Part shown: positions 17,441 through 26,124 of the stretch, piece after piece
How positions within the stretch are numbered: the stretch's first letter is position 1
Layout of the letters: each line of letters starts with the position of its first letter
DNA from: MWEH01 sp035409945
GTDB lineage: Bacteria; Bacillota; Clostridia; Christensenellales; DTU072
Direction: 5' to 3'
NCBI GenBank assembly: GCA_035409945.1
Contig: DAONQC010000003.1
Location: 62,001 to 126,000, forward strand
DNA length: 64,000 nt
Made by a program: the position numbers and the translations under genes
The notes under the pieces: generated by a model
Told to the model about the DNA's origin: nothing
The model's database searches: none
What the model saw: the letters and a program-made list of their open reading frames with translations, nothing else

Positions 17441-18397
17441 TTAGTCTTCCTTCTTTCTTAAAGACAATCCTGCTAACTCAAGCTTCTCCAACACTTCTTC
17501 CAGAGATTTCTTTCCTAAATTCTTTACCTTTAGCATTTCATCCTCTGTCATGTTTATTAATTGGTCAATAAAGAATACGCCATGTCTCTTTAGACAATTC
17601 AATGGTCTTACAGAAAGTTCTAATTCCTCAATACTACGTTTAGAATAATCTTGAGTCGTTTCTTCTTGCGTTACTTCTTCAAAAACATTTTTTTCTTCCA
17701 TTCCATCAACTAAGTTTATAAATAAATCCAAGTGATTATTAAGTAACTTAGCAGCTAGTGATACTACTTCTTTGGCAGTCGCGGCTCCATTCGTTTTAAC
17801 AAACACCTTTAACTTATCATAATCGATCGACTGCTCTACACGAGTGCTTGACACCTCATATTTAACAGCTTTTACTGGGGAGAAAAAACTATCGATTGGA
17901 ATATATCCTATTGGAGATGAAGAAAGTTTATTATCTTTGGCAGATTTATATCCTCTACCAGATCCGATTGTGAGTTCCATATCGAGACTCGCTTTATCAT
18001 CTAATGAGCAAATATATGCAGATTTATTTGTAACTTCAATGCCTAATGGCAGTTGAATATCCCCAGCACAAACAATGCCAGCTTCGTTTTTTACAAGTCT
18101 AGCTGTAACAGTCTCAAACTTATCTAAATTAGTGGCTTTTATTGCAATTTCTTTAAGATTTAAAACTATCTCCATAACATCTTCTCTAACGCCTTCAATT
18201 GTTGAATACTCGTGAGAAACACCACTAATTTTAACTCCAATAATTGCTACCCCTGGAAGCACGGTACTTAACACTCTACGCAAACTGTTTCCAATTGTAA
18301 TTCCATTACCTCTTTCTAAAGGCTCTACTGTAAACCAAGCTTCAGACCCATTTTCCATTTCTTCCACTAATATTTTAGGTTTAATTACTTCCAACAT
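17441..18397 (-). CDS. rpoA: RNA polymerase alpha subunit
   Basis: Scaffold for polymerase assembly and contact point for activators and UP elements. The 318-aa protein has the N-terminal dimerisation and assembly domain (about 1-230, with GNSLRRVLL-type and GYIPIDS-like motifs), an acidic linker, and the C-terminal domain (about 250-318) with the helix-hairpin-helix motif VKNLGKKSLEEV. It sits between rpsD and rplQ as in the alpha operon. Confidence 0.99.
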   Translation of the reverse strand: MLEVIKPKILVEEMENGSEAWFTVEPLERGNGITIGNSLRRVLSTVLPGVAIIGVKISGVSHEYSTIEGVREDVMEIVLNLKEIAIKATNLDKFETVTARLVKNEAGIVCAGDIQLPLGIEVTNKSAYICSLDDKASLDMELTIGSGRGYKSAKDNKLSSSPIGYIPIDSFFSPVKAVKYEVSSTRVEQSIDYDKLKVFVKTNGAATAKEVVSLAAKLLNNHLDLFINLVDGMEEKNVFEEVTQEETTQDYSKRSIEELELSVRPLNCLKRHGVFFIDQLINMTEDEMLKVKNLGKKSLEEVLEKLELAGLSLRKKED

Positions 18398-18414
18398 TTA
18401 TGTTTTCCTCCCTA

Positions 18415-19044
18415 TTACTTAGAGTATAACTCAACAATCAAGTGTTCTGAAATCTCAACATCTATATCTTCTCTAACTGGTAGTGCTTCTATTTTGCCGG
18501 TCAGTGTAGCTGGATCAAATGTTAGCCATTTGGGTAGATTGGATGCTTTTGATGCTTTTACTTCCTTGAAGAATGCTTTTTCTTGTTTGCTTGTCCTTAC
18601 TGAAATGATATCGTTCTCTTTTACTAAAAATGAAGGGATATCAACTTTTTTGTCATTCACACAAATGTGACCATGTGTAATAAGTTGTCTTGCTTGTGCA
18701 CGACTAGTGGCTATTCCCATACGATAAACCACATTATCTAACCTTCTTTCTATCAGGATAAGCATGTTTTCACCAGTTACGCCCCTCATGTTAGTTGCTT
18801 TATCGTAATAACTGCGAAATTGACTTTCTAGTAATCCATATATCCTTTTGGTCTTTTGTTTTTCTCTTAACTGAATACCATATTCTGTTCTCTTTTTCCT
18901 AGATGCACCATGTTGACCTGGAGCAACGGGTGTTATGTTTTGATTAAACGGACAACCCTCGCTCATGCATCTATCACCCTTTAAAAATAACTTACTCCCT
19001 TCGCGTCTGCATAACTTGCAAACTGGGCCTGTATATCTTGCCAT
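18415..19044 (-). CDS. rpsD: Ribosomal protein S4, zinc-binding form
   Basis: Primary 16S rRNA-binding assembly protein. The 209-aa sequence has four N-terminal cysteines (9, 12, 26, 31) that form the zinc knuckle of the C+ form, then an S4 RNA-binding domain (about 98-160, RLDNVVYRMGIA). In E. coli S4 represses this same gene block by binding ahead of rpsM; a hairpin at 19900-19946 stands at that place here, though a link is only suggested. Confidence 0.98.
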   Translation of the reverse strand: MARYTGPVCKLCRREGSKLFLKGDRCMSEGCPFNQNITPVAPGQHGASRKKRTEYGIQLREKQKTKRIYGLLESQFRSYYDKATNMRGVTGENMLILIERRLDNVVYRMGIATSRAQARQLITHGHICVNDKKVDIPSFLVKENDIISVRTSKQEKAFFKEVKASKASNLPKWLTFDPATLTGKIEALPVREDIDVEISEHLIVELYSK

Positions 19045-19062
19045 ATTTAACTGCCTCCTAAA

Positions 19063-19461
19063 TTATAACCTTCTAACTTTTGGTGGACGGCATCCATTAT
19101 GTGGAATTGGGGAAACGTCTCTAATCATTGTAACTTCCAGTCCGCATCTTTCAAATGCTCTAATAGCAGACTCCCTTCCTTGTCCTGGTCCTTTAATGTA
19201 TACTTCCACTGTTCTGAGTCCGTGTTCTTTCGCTATATTTGCTGCGTCCTCTGCAACAGTTTGAGCAGCATATGGCGTTGATTTACGACTTCCACGCATC
19301 CCAATTTTACCTGAAGATGACCAACTTATGGTATTTCCATCCATATCAGTAATTGTAACTATAGTATTATTGAATGAGGCATAAATATGTGCCTGCCCCT
19401 TTTCAATCTTTTTTAAATCTCTTCTTCTTTTTATAGCTGTTCTTTTTTTCACTGCTGCCAT
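19063..19461 (-). CDS. rpsK: Ribosomal protein S11
   Basis: Platform protein of the small subunit that helps shape the mRNA exit region. The 132 residues include the core ASFNNTIVTITD and the strongly conserved C-terminus DVSPIPHNGCRPPKVRRL. It lies 22 bases after rpsM and 18 before rpsD, each with its own AGGAGG site. Confidence 0.98.
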   Translation of the reverse strand: MAAVKKRTAIKRRRDLKKIEKGQAHIYASFNNTIVTITDMDGNTISWSSSGKIGMRGSRKSTPYAAQTVAEDAANIAKEHGLRTVEVYIKGPGQGRESAIRAFERCGLEVTMIRDVSPIPHNGCRPPKVRRL

Positions 19462-19483
19462 AAAATTGCCTCCTATTAACTAT

Positions 19484-19858
19484 TTAACTGGCCTTTTTAG
19501 CACGACCTACCGTGCGTTTAGGCCCTTTACGTGTACGAGCATTTGTCTTTGTAGATTGTCCACGAACAGGCAAGCCCTTTCTATGTCTTATGCCTTTGTA
19601 AGAACCTATATCTTGTAACCTTTTAATGTTTTGACTAACTTCTGAACGAAGTGTTCCTTCTACTTTATAGTGATTTTCTAAACATGAACGAATTTTTACC
19701 ACATCGTCTTCAGACAAATCTTTCACACGAGTGTTTGGATCAATTTCGCATTCTGCAAGAACTTTAAGAGATGTTACTCTACCTATTCCGTAGATATAAG
19801 TAAGACCTATTTCAACCCTTTTTTCACGAGGTAAGTCTACACCTGCAATACGAGCCAT
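19484..19858 (-). CDS. rpsM: Ribosomal protein S13
   Basis: Head protein that contacts the P-site tRNA and forms the intersubunit bridge. The 124-aa sequence starts MARIAGVDLP and ends in the basic tail TKTNARTRKGPKRT, both typical. It begins the rpsM-rpsK-rpsD-rpoA-rplQ block and is preceded by a structured 166-base spacer, unlike the tight spacing elsewhere in the cluster. Confidence 0.98.
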   Translation of the reverse strand: MARIAGVDLPREKRVEIGLTYIYGIGRVTSLKVLAECEIDPNTRVKDLSEDDVVKIRSCLENHYKVEGTLRSEVSQNIKRLQDIGSYKGIRHRKGLPVRGQSTKTNARTRKGPKRTVGRAKKAS

Positions 19859-19899
19859 TTAATAACCTCCAAATTATTTTTTATTGATATATATATTTG

Positions 19900-19946
19900 C
19901 AATCATTGTATCAACTCAATATAGAGTTCAGCCGCTTCAATGATTG
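19900..19946 (-). promoter_or_regulatory. Nested RNA hairpin in the rpmJ-rpsM spacer
   Basis: On the minus strand CAATCATTG (19938-19946) pairs perfectly with CAATGATTG (19900-19908), 9 bp. Inside it AACTC/GAGTT forms a 5-bp hairpin, with asymmetric internal loops of about 9 and 4 bases. There is no T-run after it on the minus strand, so it is not a standard terminator. It ends about 40 bases before the rpsM start, a position suited to translational control or processing. Confidence 0.6.
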
Positions 19947-20024
19947 TTTTTATTCACAAAACCAAAAGCAAGTATACCACGACAGATTATATTTTTGCAA
20001 TTGATTTTACTACAGCAACTAACA

Positions 20025-20141
20025 TTAGCCCTGTACTTGTTTATGGTTTGGATATTTGGAACAAATAACCATAACCTTACCATTACGTTTAATTATTTTG
20101 CATTTATCACACATAGCTTTTACTGATGGTCTTACTTTCAT
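20025..20141 (-). CDS. rpmJ: Ribosomal protein L36, zinc form
   Basis: The smallest large-subunit protein, 38 residues: MKVRPSVKAMCDKCKIIKR and onward, with the zinc ligands Cys11, Cys14, Cys27 and His33. The ATG at 20139-20141 has AGGAGGCG upstream. A longer frame runs up to 20225, but the extra residues are unrelated to L36 and overlap infA. Confidence 0.97.
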   Translation of the reverse strand: MKVRPSVKAMCDKCKIIKRNGKVMVICSKYPNHKQVQG

Positions 20142-20151
20142 TTTTCGCCTC

Positions 20152-20373
20152 CTAGTTTTTGTATCTATAAGTGATTCTACCCATTGTAAAATCATATTGT
20201 CCAAAAGCAACTCTAACTTGGTCACCCTCGGTTACTTTTATAAAACTTTGACGCATTTTCCCAGATAGGTATGCCATTACAATTCTGCCACTTTTTAGCT
20301 CAACCTTAAACTTTGTACCTGGCAAAACTTCGATTACTGTTCCTTCTTCTTCAATAATACCTTCTTTAGACAT
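20152..20373 (-). CDS. infA: Translation initiation factor IF-1
   Basis: Binds the ribosomal A site during initiation. The 73-residue sequence is a single OB fold with the typical start MSKEGIIEEEGTVIEVLPGT and the core MRQSFIKVTEGDQVRV. It lies 10 bases before rpmJ, the usual Firmicutes order. Confidence 0.98.
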   Translation of the reverse strand: MSKEGIIEEEGTVIEVLPGTKFKVELKSGRIVMAYLSGKMRQSFIKVTEGDQVRVAFGQYDFTMGRITYRYKN

Positions 20374-20417
20374 CTTTTCTCCTATTGTTATATCGTTATA
20401 TCAAGCACTCTTTATTG

Positions 20418-20699
20418 TTACATAGATCCATTGTATGGCCTTAAAGCGCTCTTGACTTCTGCATCAAATAATTTTTTATTTTGCTCTAACTTTTCCTTTA
20501 TTTTGTCAATAGTTACACCCTCTGTTTTTAGGTGCTTAATTTTCTTCTTTTTGGGAGAATCTACTCTCCTTAAATTTCCATCGGCAATGAGAACATATTC
20601 ATCATCCACAATTTCCACTACTAGATAGAATCTCCCTGCGTCTCTACCTGATAATGAAAAAACAACTTCACCTAATGTTAAAACTTTTACTCTCTTCAT
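20418..20699 (-). CDS. KOW-domain RNA-binding protein (L14e-like)
   Basis: A 93-aa protein with an N-terminal KOW fold: GEVVFSLSGRDAGRFYLVV, then YVLIADGNLRRVDSPKKKKIKHL. Such small proteins sit between map and infA in many Clostridia and are annotated as L14e/L6e/L27e-like; the role in translation is presumed, not shown. The C-terminal third is helical and charged. It starts 4 bases after map. Confidence 0.88.
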   Translation of the reverse strand: MKRVKVLTLGEVVFSLSGRDAGRFYLVVEIVDDEYVLIADGNLRRVDSPKKKKIKHLKTEGVTIDKIKEKLEQNKKLFDAEVKSALRPYNGSM

Positions 20700-20703
20700 T
20701 TTA

Positions 20704-21447
20704 TTATAGTGTTAATATCTCGATACCTTCGTCACCAATGACAACCGTATTTTCATAATGTGCCGATAATGAGCCGTCTTTAGTTACAACAGTCCAATCA
20801 TCTTCCAAAACCTTGATTCTGTGATTACCTGCACTTATCATTGGCTCTATTGCTATCACCATATTCTTTTCTAATCTTAATCCTCTACCCTGCACACCAT
20901 AATTGAGAACATCTGGATCTTCATGTAGATTTCTGCCTACCCCGTGACCCGCTAACTGTTTAATAATCGAAAATCCATTCCTTTCTACATAACTTTGTAT
21001 TGCGTGTCCAAGGTCACCTAATCTAACTCCCGCTTTTAGTATTCCTACACCTTCAAAAAAGCTCTGTTTACACACATCCATAAGATTCTGGCGTAGCGAG
21101 TCTATTTCTCCGATAGCTATTGTCCGTGCAGCATCGGCATGAAATCCTCCAACAATAGCACCTGCATCCACTTTGAGAAGCGTACCTTCTTCCAAAACTC
21201 TATGAGAGGGTATACCGTGAACAACTTCCTCGTCGATTGACGTGCAGATTGCTCCAGGAAACCCACCATATCCTAAGAAAGATGGGGAAGCATTACACTT
21301 TTTAATATACTCATAAGCAATTGTGTTAAGTTTTCTAGTAGTTATTCCAGGCTTTGCATGCTCTTCTACGATGGCTAACACATCTCTAACTACTGCACCT
21401 GCCTGTCTCATATATTCAATTTCTTGTTCAGTTTTTATTGTTATCAT
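20704..21447 (-). CDS. map: Methionine aminopeptidase, type I
   Basis: Removes the initiator methionine from new proteins. The 247-aa enzyme has the metal ligands of the family: Asp in VDAGAI, Asp in FHADAART, His in GHGVGRNLHE, Glu in AIEPMIS and a Glu near the C-terminus. It lacks N-terminal extensions. Its start overlaps the adk stop by 4 bases, so translation is probably coupled. Confidence 0.98.
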   Translation of the reverse strand: MITIKTEQEIEYMRQAGAVVRDVLAIVEEHAKPGITTRKLNTIAYEYIKKCNASPSFLGYGGFPGAICTSIDEEVVHGIPSHRVLEEGTLLKVDAGAIVGGFHADAARTIAIGEIDSLRQNLMDVCKQSFFEGVGILKAGVRLGDLGHAIQSYVERNGFSIIKQLAGHGVGRNLHEDPDVLNYGVQGRGLRLEKNMVIAIEPMISAGNHRIKVLEDDWTVVTKDGSLSAHYENTVVIGDEGIEILTL

Positions 21448-22064
21448 TTAGTTGCCAAAGTCTTTTGCAGGTTCTCAAATGTTTTTTCCACACTCTCGCT
21501 TCCATCTATTTGTATTAACAACCCTTTGTTTTGATAATACTCAATGAGGGGAGAAGTGTTTTTTTCGTAAACTTCTAACCGCTTTAAGACAGTTTCTTCC
21601 TTATCGTCATCCCTTTGATATAGCTGTTTACCACATTTTTCACATAATTGGGAGCTATAAGAGTTTGTGTTGTAAGTTGCGCCACAAGTACACATTCTTC
21701 TTCCAGAAATTCTTTTAACGACAATGTCCTTTCCGACTACTATATCAATAACATAATCTAAGTCTGTTATTTTACTTAAAGCCTCGGCTTGTGGAATTGT
21801 GCGTGGGTATCCATCAAGAATAAACCCGTTAACACAATCTGGTTCGCCTAACCTTTGCTCTACTATTTTGTCGACCACCTCATCTGGTACAAGTAGCCCT
21901 TTATCCATATAGCTTTTGGCTAATTTTCCGATTTCAGTACCCGCTTTAAGATGAGCTCTAAAAACATCGCCAGTTGATATATGTGGTATTTTATAATAGT
22001 CCGCCATAACGACAGCTTGGGAGCCTTTCCCTGCGCCTGGAGCACCTAATAATACAAATTTCAT
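21444..22064 (-). CDS. adk: Adenylate kinase, zinc-lid type
   Basis: Interconverts ATP and AMP with two ADP. The 206-aa protein has the P-loop GAPGAGKGS at 7-15, DGYPRT, and a LID domain with four cysteines (CTC and CEKC) that bind zinc in Gram-positive enzymes. It overlaps secY by one base and map by four. Confidence 0.98.
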   Translation of the reverse strand: MKFVLLGAPGAGKGSQAVVMADYYKIPHISTGDVFRAHLKAGTEIGKLAKSYMDKGLLVPDEVVDKIVEQRLGEPDCVNGFILDGYPRTIPQAEALSKITDLDYVIDIVVGKDIVVKRISGRRMCTCGATYNTNSYSSQLCEKCGKQLYQRDDDKEETVLKRLEVYEKNTSPLIEYYQNKGLLIQIDGSESVEKTFENLQKTLATK

Positions 22065-23401
22065 TATTTCAAAAATCCCCTATTGCTCTTTACTAATAAC
22101 TGTCCTTGGAGCTGCTTATCTAACTCTAATGATACTGACACTACAATTAGTAAGCCTGTAGCTGAAAAAGCCTGCCCTAAACCTAAATCCTTAAATCCGT
22201 CAACCTGTTGTAGTATTAAAGTTGGAATCAAGGCGATGACAGCTAGGTATAATGCTCCAAATAGAGTTAATCTGTTGTTAATTCTCCTTAAATAATCTGC
22301 AGTAGGTTTGCCTGGAGAAATACCTCCTACAAGCGTACCTCCTCTTTCTTTCAGATTTTTTGCGACATCATCTGGATCAAACTGTATTTGTGCATAAAAG
22401 TAAGAAAAGAATATGATTAAGAAAAACATAAACACAGAATATAAGTGTCCATTTGAACCAAACCATGTGGACCAAAACATACCAAATTTTGATGTTGCAG
22501 CGCCTGCAAATTGAATGATCATTTGCGGAAATGTAATTAACGATGAAGCGAAAATTATTGGCATAACGCCGCTTGCACTAACTTTTAATGGTATGTATGT
22601 TGTTTGAGATTGTGTTTGCCTGTTACCTACAACTCTCCCGCCAGAGTATATTACACCAACTCTTCTTTCTGACATGTCTACATAAACAATTGCAAATATT
22701 AGTAGGAACAGAAGAAGGAAAAAGCCTAACAAATACCACACTCCGGTTGTGTCTGTTGAACTACCTCTTGCTATTGACAAAATCGCATTCATTATTGTTG
22801 TACCTAAAGAAGAAATGATACCAACGAAAATTATAAATGAAGTACCATTGCCGATGCCGTATTCTGTAATCCTTTCACCTATCCAAAGTACAAGTGAAGA
22901 ACCACCAACTAAAATTATGACAATACATATCATAGTAAACACTTGATTAATTTGTTGCGCTTCGGGATCGGTTGATGTTCCAAATACTGGAACAATATAG
23001 TCTTTCCAGAGGAAAATTATTCCAATAGCTTGAATAAGTGCTAAAAGAATAGCTACATATCTTGTATATTGTGTAATTTTTTTTCTACCTTCTTCACCTT
23101 CTTTAGCAAGTCTACCAAGTTTTGGTATAACAAGCGTTAGCAATTCCATAATGATGTATGAGTTTATGAATGGCACTATTCCTAAAGCAAATATTGTACC
23201 ATTAGAAAATGCCGAGCCAGTAATTGCAGATAATAACATAAAGAAATCATCTGTTATGGCTTTATTCATCATTTGACCTATATCTAGTCCAGGTATAGGT
23301 ACAAAACAACCAATTCTATACATAAGAAGGAATCCTAATGTAATTAGAATCCTTTTTCTTATATCTTTATCCTTGAAAGCGTTAACGATAGTTCTAAACA
23401 T
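22064..23401 (-). CDS. secY: Protein translocase subunit SecY
   Basis: Channel of the Sec secretion machinery. The 445 residues form ten membrane segments. Recognisable signatures are FVPIPGLD, the plug region after it, GIVPFINSYIIMELL in TM2, and the cytoplasmic loop with DPDDVAKNLKERGG. It overlaps rplO by one base at 23401 and adk by one base, a compact coupled arrangement. Confidence 0.98.
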   Translation of the reverse strand: MFRTIVNAFKDKDIRKRILITLGFLLMYRIGCFVPIPGLDIGQMMNKAITDDFFMLLSAITGSAFSNGTIFALGIVPFINSYIIMELLTLVIPKLGRLAKEGEEGRKKITQYTRYVAILLALIQAIGIIFLWKDYIVPVFGTSTDPEAQQINQVFTMICIVIILVGGSSLVLWIGERITEYGIGNGTSFIIFVGIISSLGTTIMNAILSIARGSSTDTTGVWYLLGFFLLLFLLIFAIVYVDMSERRVGVIYSGGRVVGNRQTQSQTTYIPLKVSASGVMPIIFASSLITFPQMIIQFAGAATSKFGMFWSTWFGSNGHLYSVFMFFLIIFFSYFYAQIQFDPDDVAKNLKERGGTLVGGISPGKPTADYLRRINNRLTLFGALYLAVIALIPTLILQQVDGFKDLGLGQAFSATGLLIVVSVSLELDKQLQGQLLVKSNRGFLK

Positions 23402-23844
23402 TAGAGCACCTCTATTTTTCCACCTGCTTTTTCAATTTTTTCAATAGCTGTTTTTGAAAATTTTGCCGCTTTAACAGTTAAAGGCTTGGTTAATTCGCCT
23501 TCTCCTAAAACTTTTAATCCATCTTTTTCAATTTTCCCAATAACTCTATTGCTTAATAGGAAATCTGCGTCGATAACAGTATCTGCATCAAAAACCTCAA
23601 GAGAACCTACATTTACTATACTAAACTCGGATTTAAACATGTTTTTGAATCCGCGTTTTGGTAATCTTCTAATTAAAGGCATTTGCCCGCCTTCAAACCC
23701 TGGTCTGACGCCACCACCACTTCTTGCCCATTGTCCCTTGTGCCCTTTTGTACTGGTTTTTCCGTGTCCTGAACCAATACCTCTACCTATTCTTTTAGAT
23801 TGTTTAACAGAGCCATCTGCTGGTTTAATTGTATGTAGTTTCAT
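23401..23844 (-). CDS. rplO: Ribosomal protein L15
   Basis: Late-assembly large-subunit protein. The 147-aa sequence has the Gly/Lys/Arg-rich N-terminal extension (RIGRGIGSGHGKTSTKGHKG) that threads into 23S rRNA and the globular C-terminal half. It precedes secY with a one-base overlap. Confidence 0.98.
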   Translation of the reverse strand: MKLHTIKPADGSVKQSKRIGRGIGSGHGKTSTKGHKGQWARSGGGVRPGFEGGQMPLIRRLPKRGFKNMFKSEFSIVNVGSLEVFDADTVIDADFLLSNRVIGKIEKDGLKVLGEGELTKPLTVKAAKFSKTAIEKIEKAGGKIEVL

Positions 23845-23856
23845 TTTTTTCTCCTA

Positions 23857-24039
23857 TTACTTTAATTCTTCTACTTCAACAAGATGCTGCACTTTGAAAA
23901 CCATTCCTCTAATAACAGGATTGTCTTCATGAATCTTGAACTGACCGATTTTGCGAAGCCCAAGAGCTGCTACTGTATCTTTTTGATCTTGTAAACACCC
24001 TATGGTGCTTTTTTTCAAAGTTATTTTCAGTTGAGCCAT
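23857..24039 (-). CDS. rpmD: Ribosomal protein L30
   Basis: A 60-residue large-subunit protein with the typical LKITLKKSTIGCL start, LGLRKIGQ and the terminal VQHLVEVEE. It sits between rpsE and rplO, the standard order in the spc block. Confidence 0.97.
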   Translation of the reverse strand: MAQLKITLKKSTIGCLQDQKDTVAALGLRKIGQFKIHEDNPVIRGMVFKVQHLVEVEELK

Positions 24040-24048
24040 TTTGACCTC

Positions 24049-24567
24049 CTATCCTAGTATTTCTTCTACTGTTTTGCCTCTAATTGCGGCAACTTGCTCT
24101 GGTGTACGTAAACTTTTTAATCCTTCTACAGTCGCTTTTACGCAGTTGATTGGATTTGTTGTCCCGATTGCCTTAGTCCTTATGTCAGAAATACCACATG
24201 CCTCGAGAACAGCACGAACAGCTCCTCCCGCAATAACACCAGTTCCTTCTTCGGCTGGTAACATCAATACTTTTCCACGACCGTAAACACCTATTACTTC
24301 GTGCGGTATTGTGGTATCTTTCATTGCTATTGTAACCATGTTTTCCTTTGCCGCCTTCTGTGCTTTAGCTATTGCTTCTGGGACCTCTTTGGCTTTGCCA
24401 GTTGCACAGCCAACTCTACCCTTTCCATCGCCTACAACAACAAGGGCAGTAAATCTCATATTACGGCCACCCTTTACAACTTTAGCAACTCTTTTCAAGT
24501 CAACCGTTTTCATGATTAACTCTTCTTTTGGTTCTCTATTGAATCTGTCTCTATTTTCTCTTGCCAT
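24049..24567 (-). CDS. rpsE: Ribosomal protein S5
   Basis: Small-subunit protein near the mRNA entry that affects decoding accuracy. The 172-aa sequence has the double-stranded RNA-binding-like domain (KVVKGGRNMRFTALVVVGD) and the C-terminal domain with GRGKVLMLPAEEGTGVIAGG. It follows rplR by 12 bases. Confidence 0.98.
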   Translation of the reverse strand: MARENRDRFNREPKEELIMKTVDLKRVAKVVKGGRNMRFTALVVVGDGKGRVGCATGKAKEVPEAIAKAQKAAKENMVTIAMKDTTIPHEVIGVYGRGKVLMLPAEEGTGVIAGGAVRAVLEACGISDIRTKAIGTTNPINCVKATVEGLKSLRTPEQVAAIRGKTVEEILG

Positions 24568-24579
24568 ATCTATCTCCTA

Positions 24580-24948
24580 CTAAAAAATCAATCCTGCTTT
24601 TCTTGCGCCTTCAGCAAATGCTGCCACTCTTCCAGTGTAAATGTATCCACCACGATCGTAAACAACTTTGGTATATCCAGCTGCAACAGCTTTTTCACCA
24701 AGCTTTTCGCCCACAATTCTCGCTTGTTCTGTTTTAGTCTTTCCGTTTATTGATTTGGAAATATCTTTATTTAATGAACTTAGAGACAACAACGTATTGC
24801 CAGCAACATCGTCTATAAGTTGTCCATATATATGACTTGTAGATCTATAAACATTGAGTCTCGGACATTCGACTGTTCCTTTAATATTCTTTCTAATTCT
24901 TAAATGAACTTTTTGTCTAGTTTTATTTTTATCTGGTTTATTAATCAT
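24580..24948 (-). CDS. rplR: Ribosomal protein L18
   Basis: 5S rRNA-binding protein of the central protuberance. The 122-aa sequence has RLRIRKNIKGT-like start, RLNVYRSTSHIYGQ, and ends YDRGGYIYTGRVAAFAEGAR, all typical. Confidence 0.98.
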   Translation of the reverse strand: MINKPDKNKTRQKVHLRIRKNIKGTVECPRLNVYRSTSHIYGQLIDDVAGNTLLSLSSLNKDISKSINGKTKTEQARIVGEKLGEKAVAAGYTKVVYDRGGYIYTGRVAAFAEGARKAGLIF

Positions 24949-24959
24949 TGCTTACTCTC

Positions 24960-25505
24960 CTATTTACCCGCAGCTTTTATTTCTTTACGAAGAATTGTTT
25001 CATCTTTATAACGAATTCCATATCCGTGATATGGTTCAGGCATTCTCTTAGATTTGATGTCCGCAGCACATTGTCCTACTCTTTCTTTATCACAACCTTG
25101 GACAACTATCTCTGTTGGACTAGCTACACTAATCGTAATTCCTTCTGGAGTTTCAAATTGAACAGGCTTACTATATCCAATGTAAAGAACTAGAGTCTTG
25201 CCTTTCATTTCCACTTTATATCCAACGCCATTAACTATTAGACGTTTTTCGAAACCATCAGTTACACCTTTTACCATGTTGGCAATCAGTGATCTATACA
25301 ACCCATGCATAGCGTTTTGTTCTTTGCTAGTTTCGGTGTTTTCTAGTCTTACAACACCATTCTCATTAATAATTTTAATTTTACTCTTATTTGAAATTCT
25401 TTGAGTAAGGGTTCCCTTAGGGCCTGATACAGTTACCACATTCTTTTCATATTTGAATGTAACATTGTTACCTAAATTAATTGGCTTTACACCTATTCTT
25501 GACAT
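24960..25505 (-). CDS. rplF: Ribosomal protein L6
   Basis: Large-subunit protein near the factor-binding site. The 181-aa sequence has two L6 repeats and the C-terminal signature PEPYHGYGIRYKDE. It is tightly spaced between rpsH and rplR. Confidence 0.98.
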   Translation of the reverse strand: MSRIGVKPINLGNNVTFKYEKNVVTVSGPKGTLTQRISNKSKIKIINENGVVRLENTETSKEQNAMHGLYRSLIANMVKGVTDGFEKRLIVNGVGYKVEMKGKTLVLYIGYSKPVQFETPEGITISVASPTEIVVQGCDKERVGQCAADIKSKRMPEPYHGYGIRYKDETILRKEIKAAGK

Positions 25506-25515
25506 TTTTTACCTC

Positions 25516-25917
25516 CTACCATACATATGCGAGAACTTCGCCGCCAGCTCCAACTTTTCTGGCGTTTTTATCAGTCATAACTCCGCTGGAGGTTGATATA
25601 ATTGCAATACCCATACCACCTAATACTTTAGGTAGTGCAGTAGCTTTTGCATAAACACGTAAGCTAGGTTTGCTAATCCTTTTCAAGCCTTTGATAGCTT
25701 TTTCTTTATTCACGTACTTCAGTCCTATGATAAGTGTATCTTGTACTTGCCCTTCTTTTTTAACAACCTTTACGCTTTCTAAATAACCTTCTTCAACCAT
25801 AATCTCAGCAATAGATACTTTAATTTTACTTGATGGCATTTCTACAAATGCACTTCTATTTGCTAAGCCATTTCTGATTCTTGTTAGCATATCCGCTATT
25901 GGATCTGTCATTGTCAT
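25516..25917 (-). CDS. rpsH: Ribosomal protein S8
   Basis: Central-domain 16S rRNA-binding protein. The 133-aa sequence starts MTMTDPIADMLTRIRNG and ends with STSSGVMTDKNARK..GGEVLAYVW, both diagnostic. AGGAGG lies nine bases before the ATG. Confidence 0.98.
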   Translation of the reverse strand: MTMTDPIADMLTRIRNGLANRSAFVEMPSSKIKVSIAEIMVEEGYLESVKVVKKEGQVQDTLIIGLKYVNKEKAIKGLKRISKPSLRVYAKATALPKVLGGMGIAIISTSSGVMTDKNARKVGAGGEVLAYVW

Positions 25918-25929
25918 GTTAATTACCTC

Positions 25930-26115
25930 CTACCAGCTTGCTTTACGAACACCAGGGATTTGCCCTTTGTGTGCTAGTTCTCTAAAACAGACTCTACATA
26001 CTCCGTATTTGCGAAGAACTGCATGGGGTCTTCCACATATAGAACATCTAGTATATTCTCTTGTAGAGAATTTTTGCTTTCTTTTCTGTTTATTTATCAT
26101 AGCTTTTTTTGCCAT
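25930..26115 (-). CDS. rpsN: Ribosomal protein S14, zinc form (type Z)
   Basis: The 61-residue zinc-binding version of S14 with CSIC and CRVC pairs and the typical C-terminus FRELAHKGQIPGVRKASW. Firmicutes usually carry this form inside the spc block, as here between rplE and rpsH. Confidence 0.98.
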   Translation of the reverse strand: MAKKAMINKQKRKQKFSTREYTRCSICGRPHAVLRKYGVCRVCFRELAHKGQIPGVRKASW

Positions 26116-26124
26116 ATTTTCCTC

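Noticed and set aside
23486..23932. 148-aa plus-strand frame over rplO
   Set aside because: It is antisense to L15, proline-rich as a mirror of the glycine/arginine-rich extension, with no start site.
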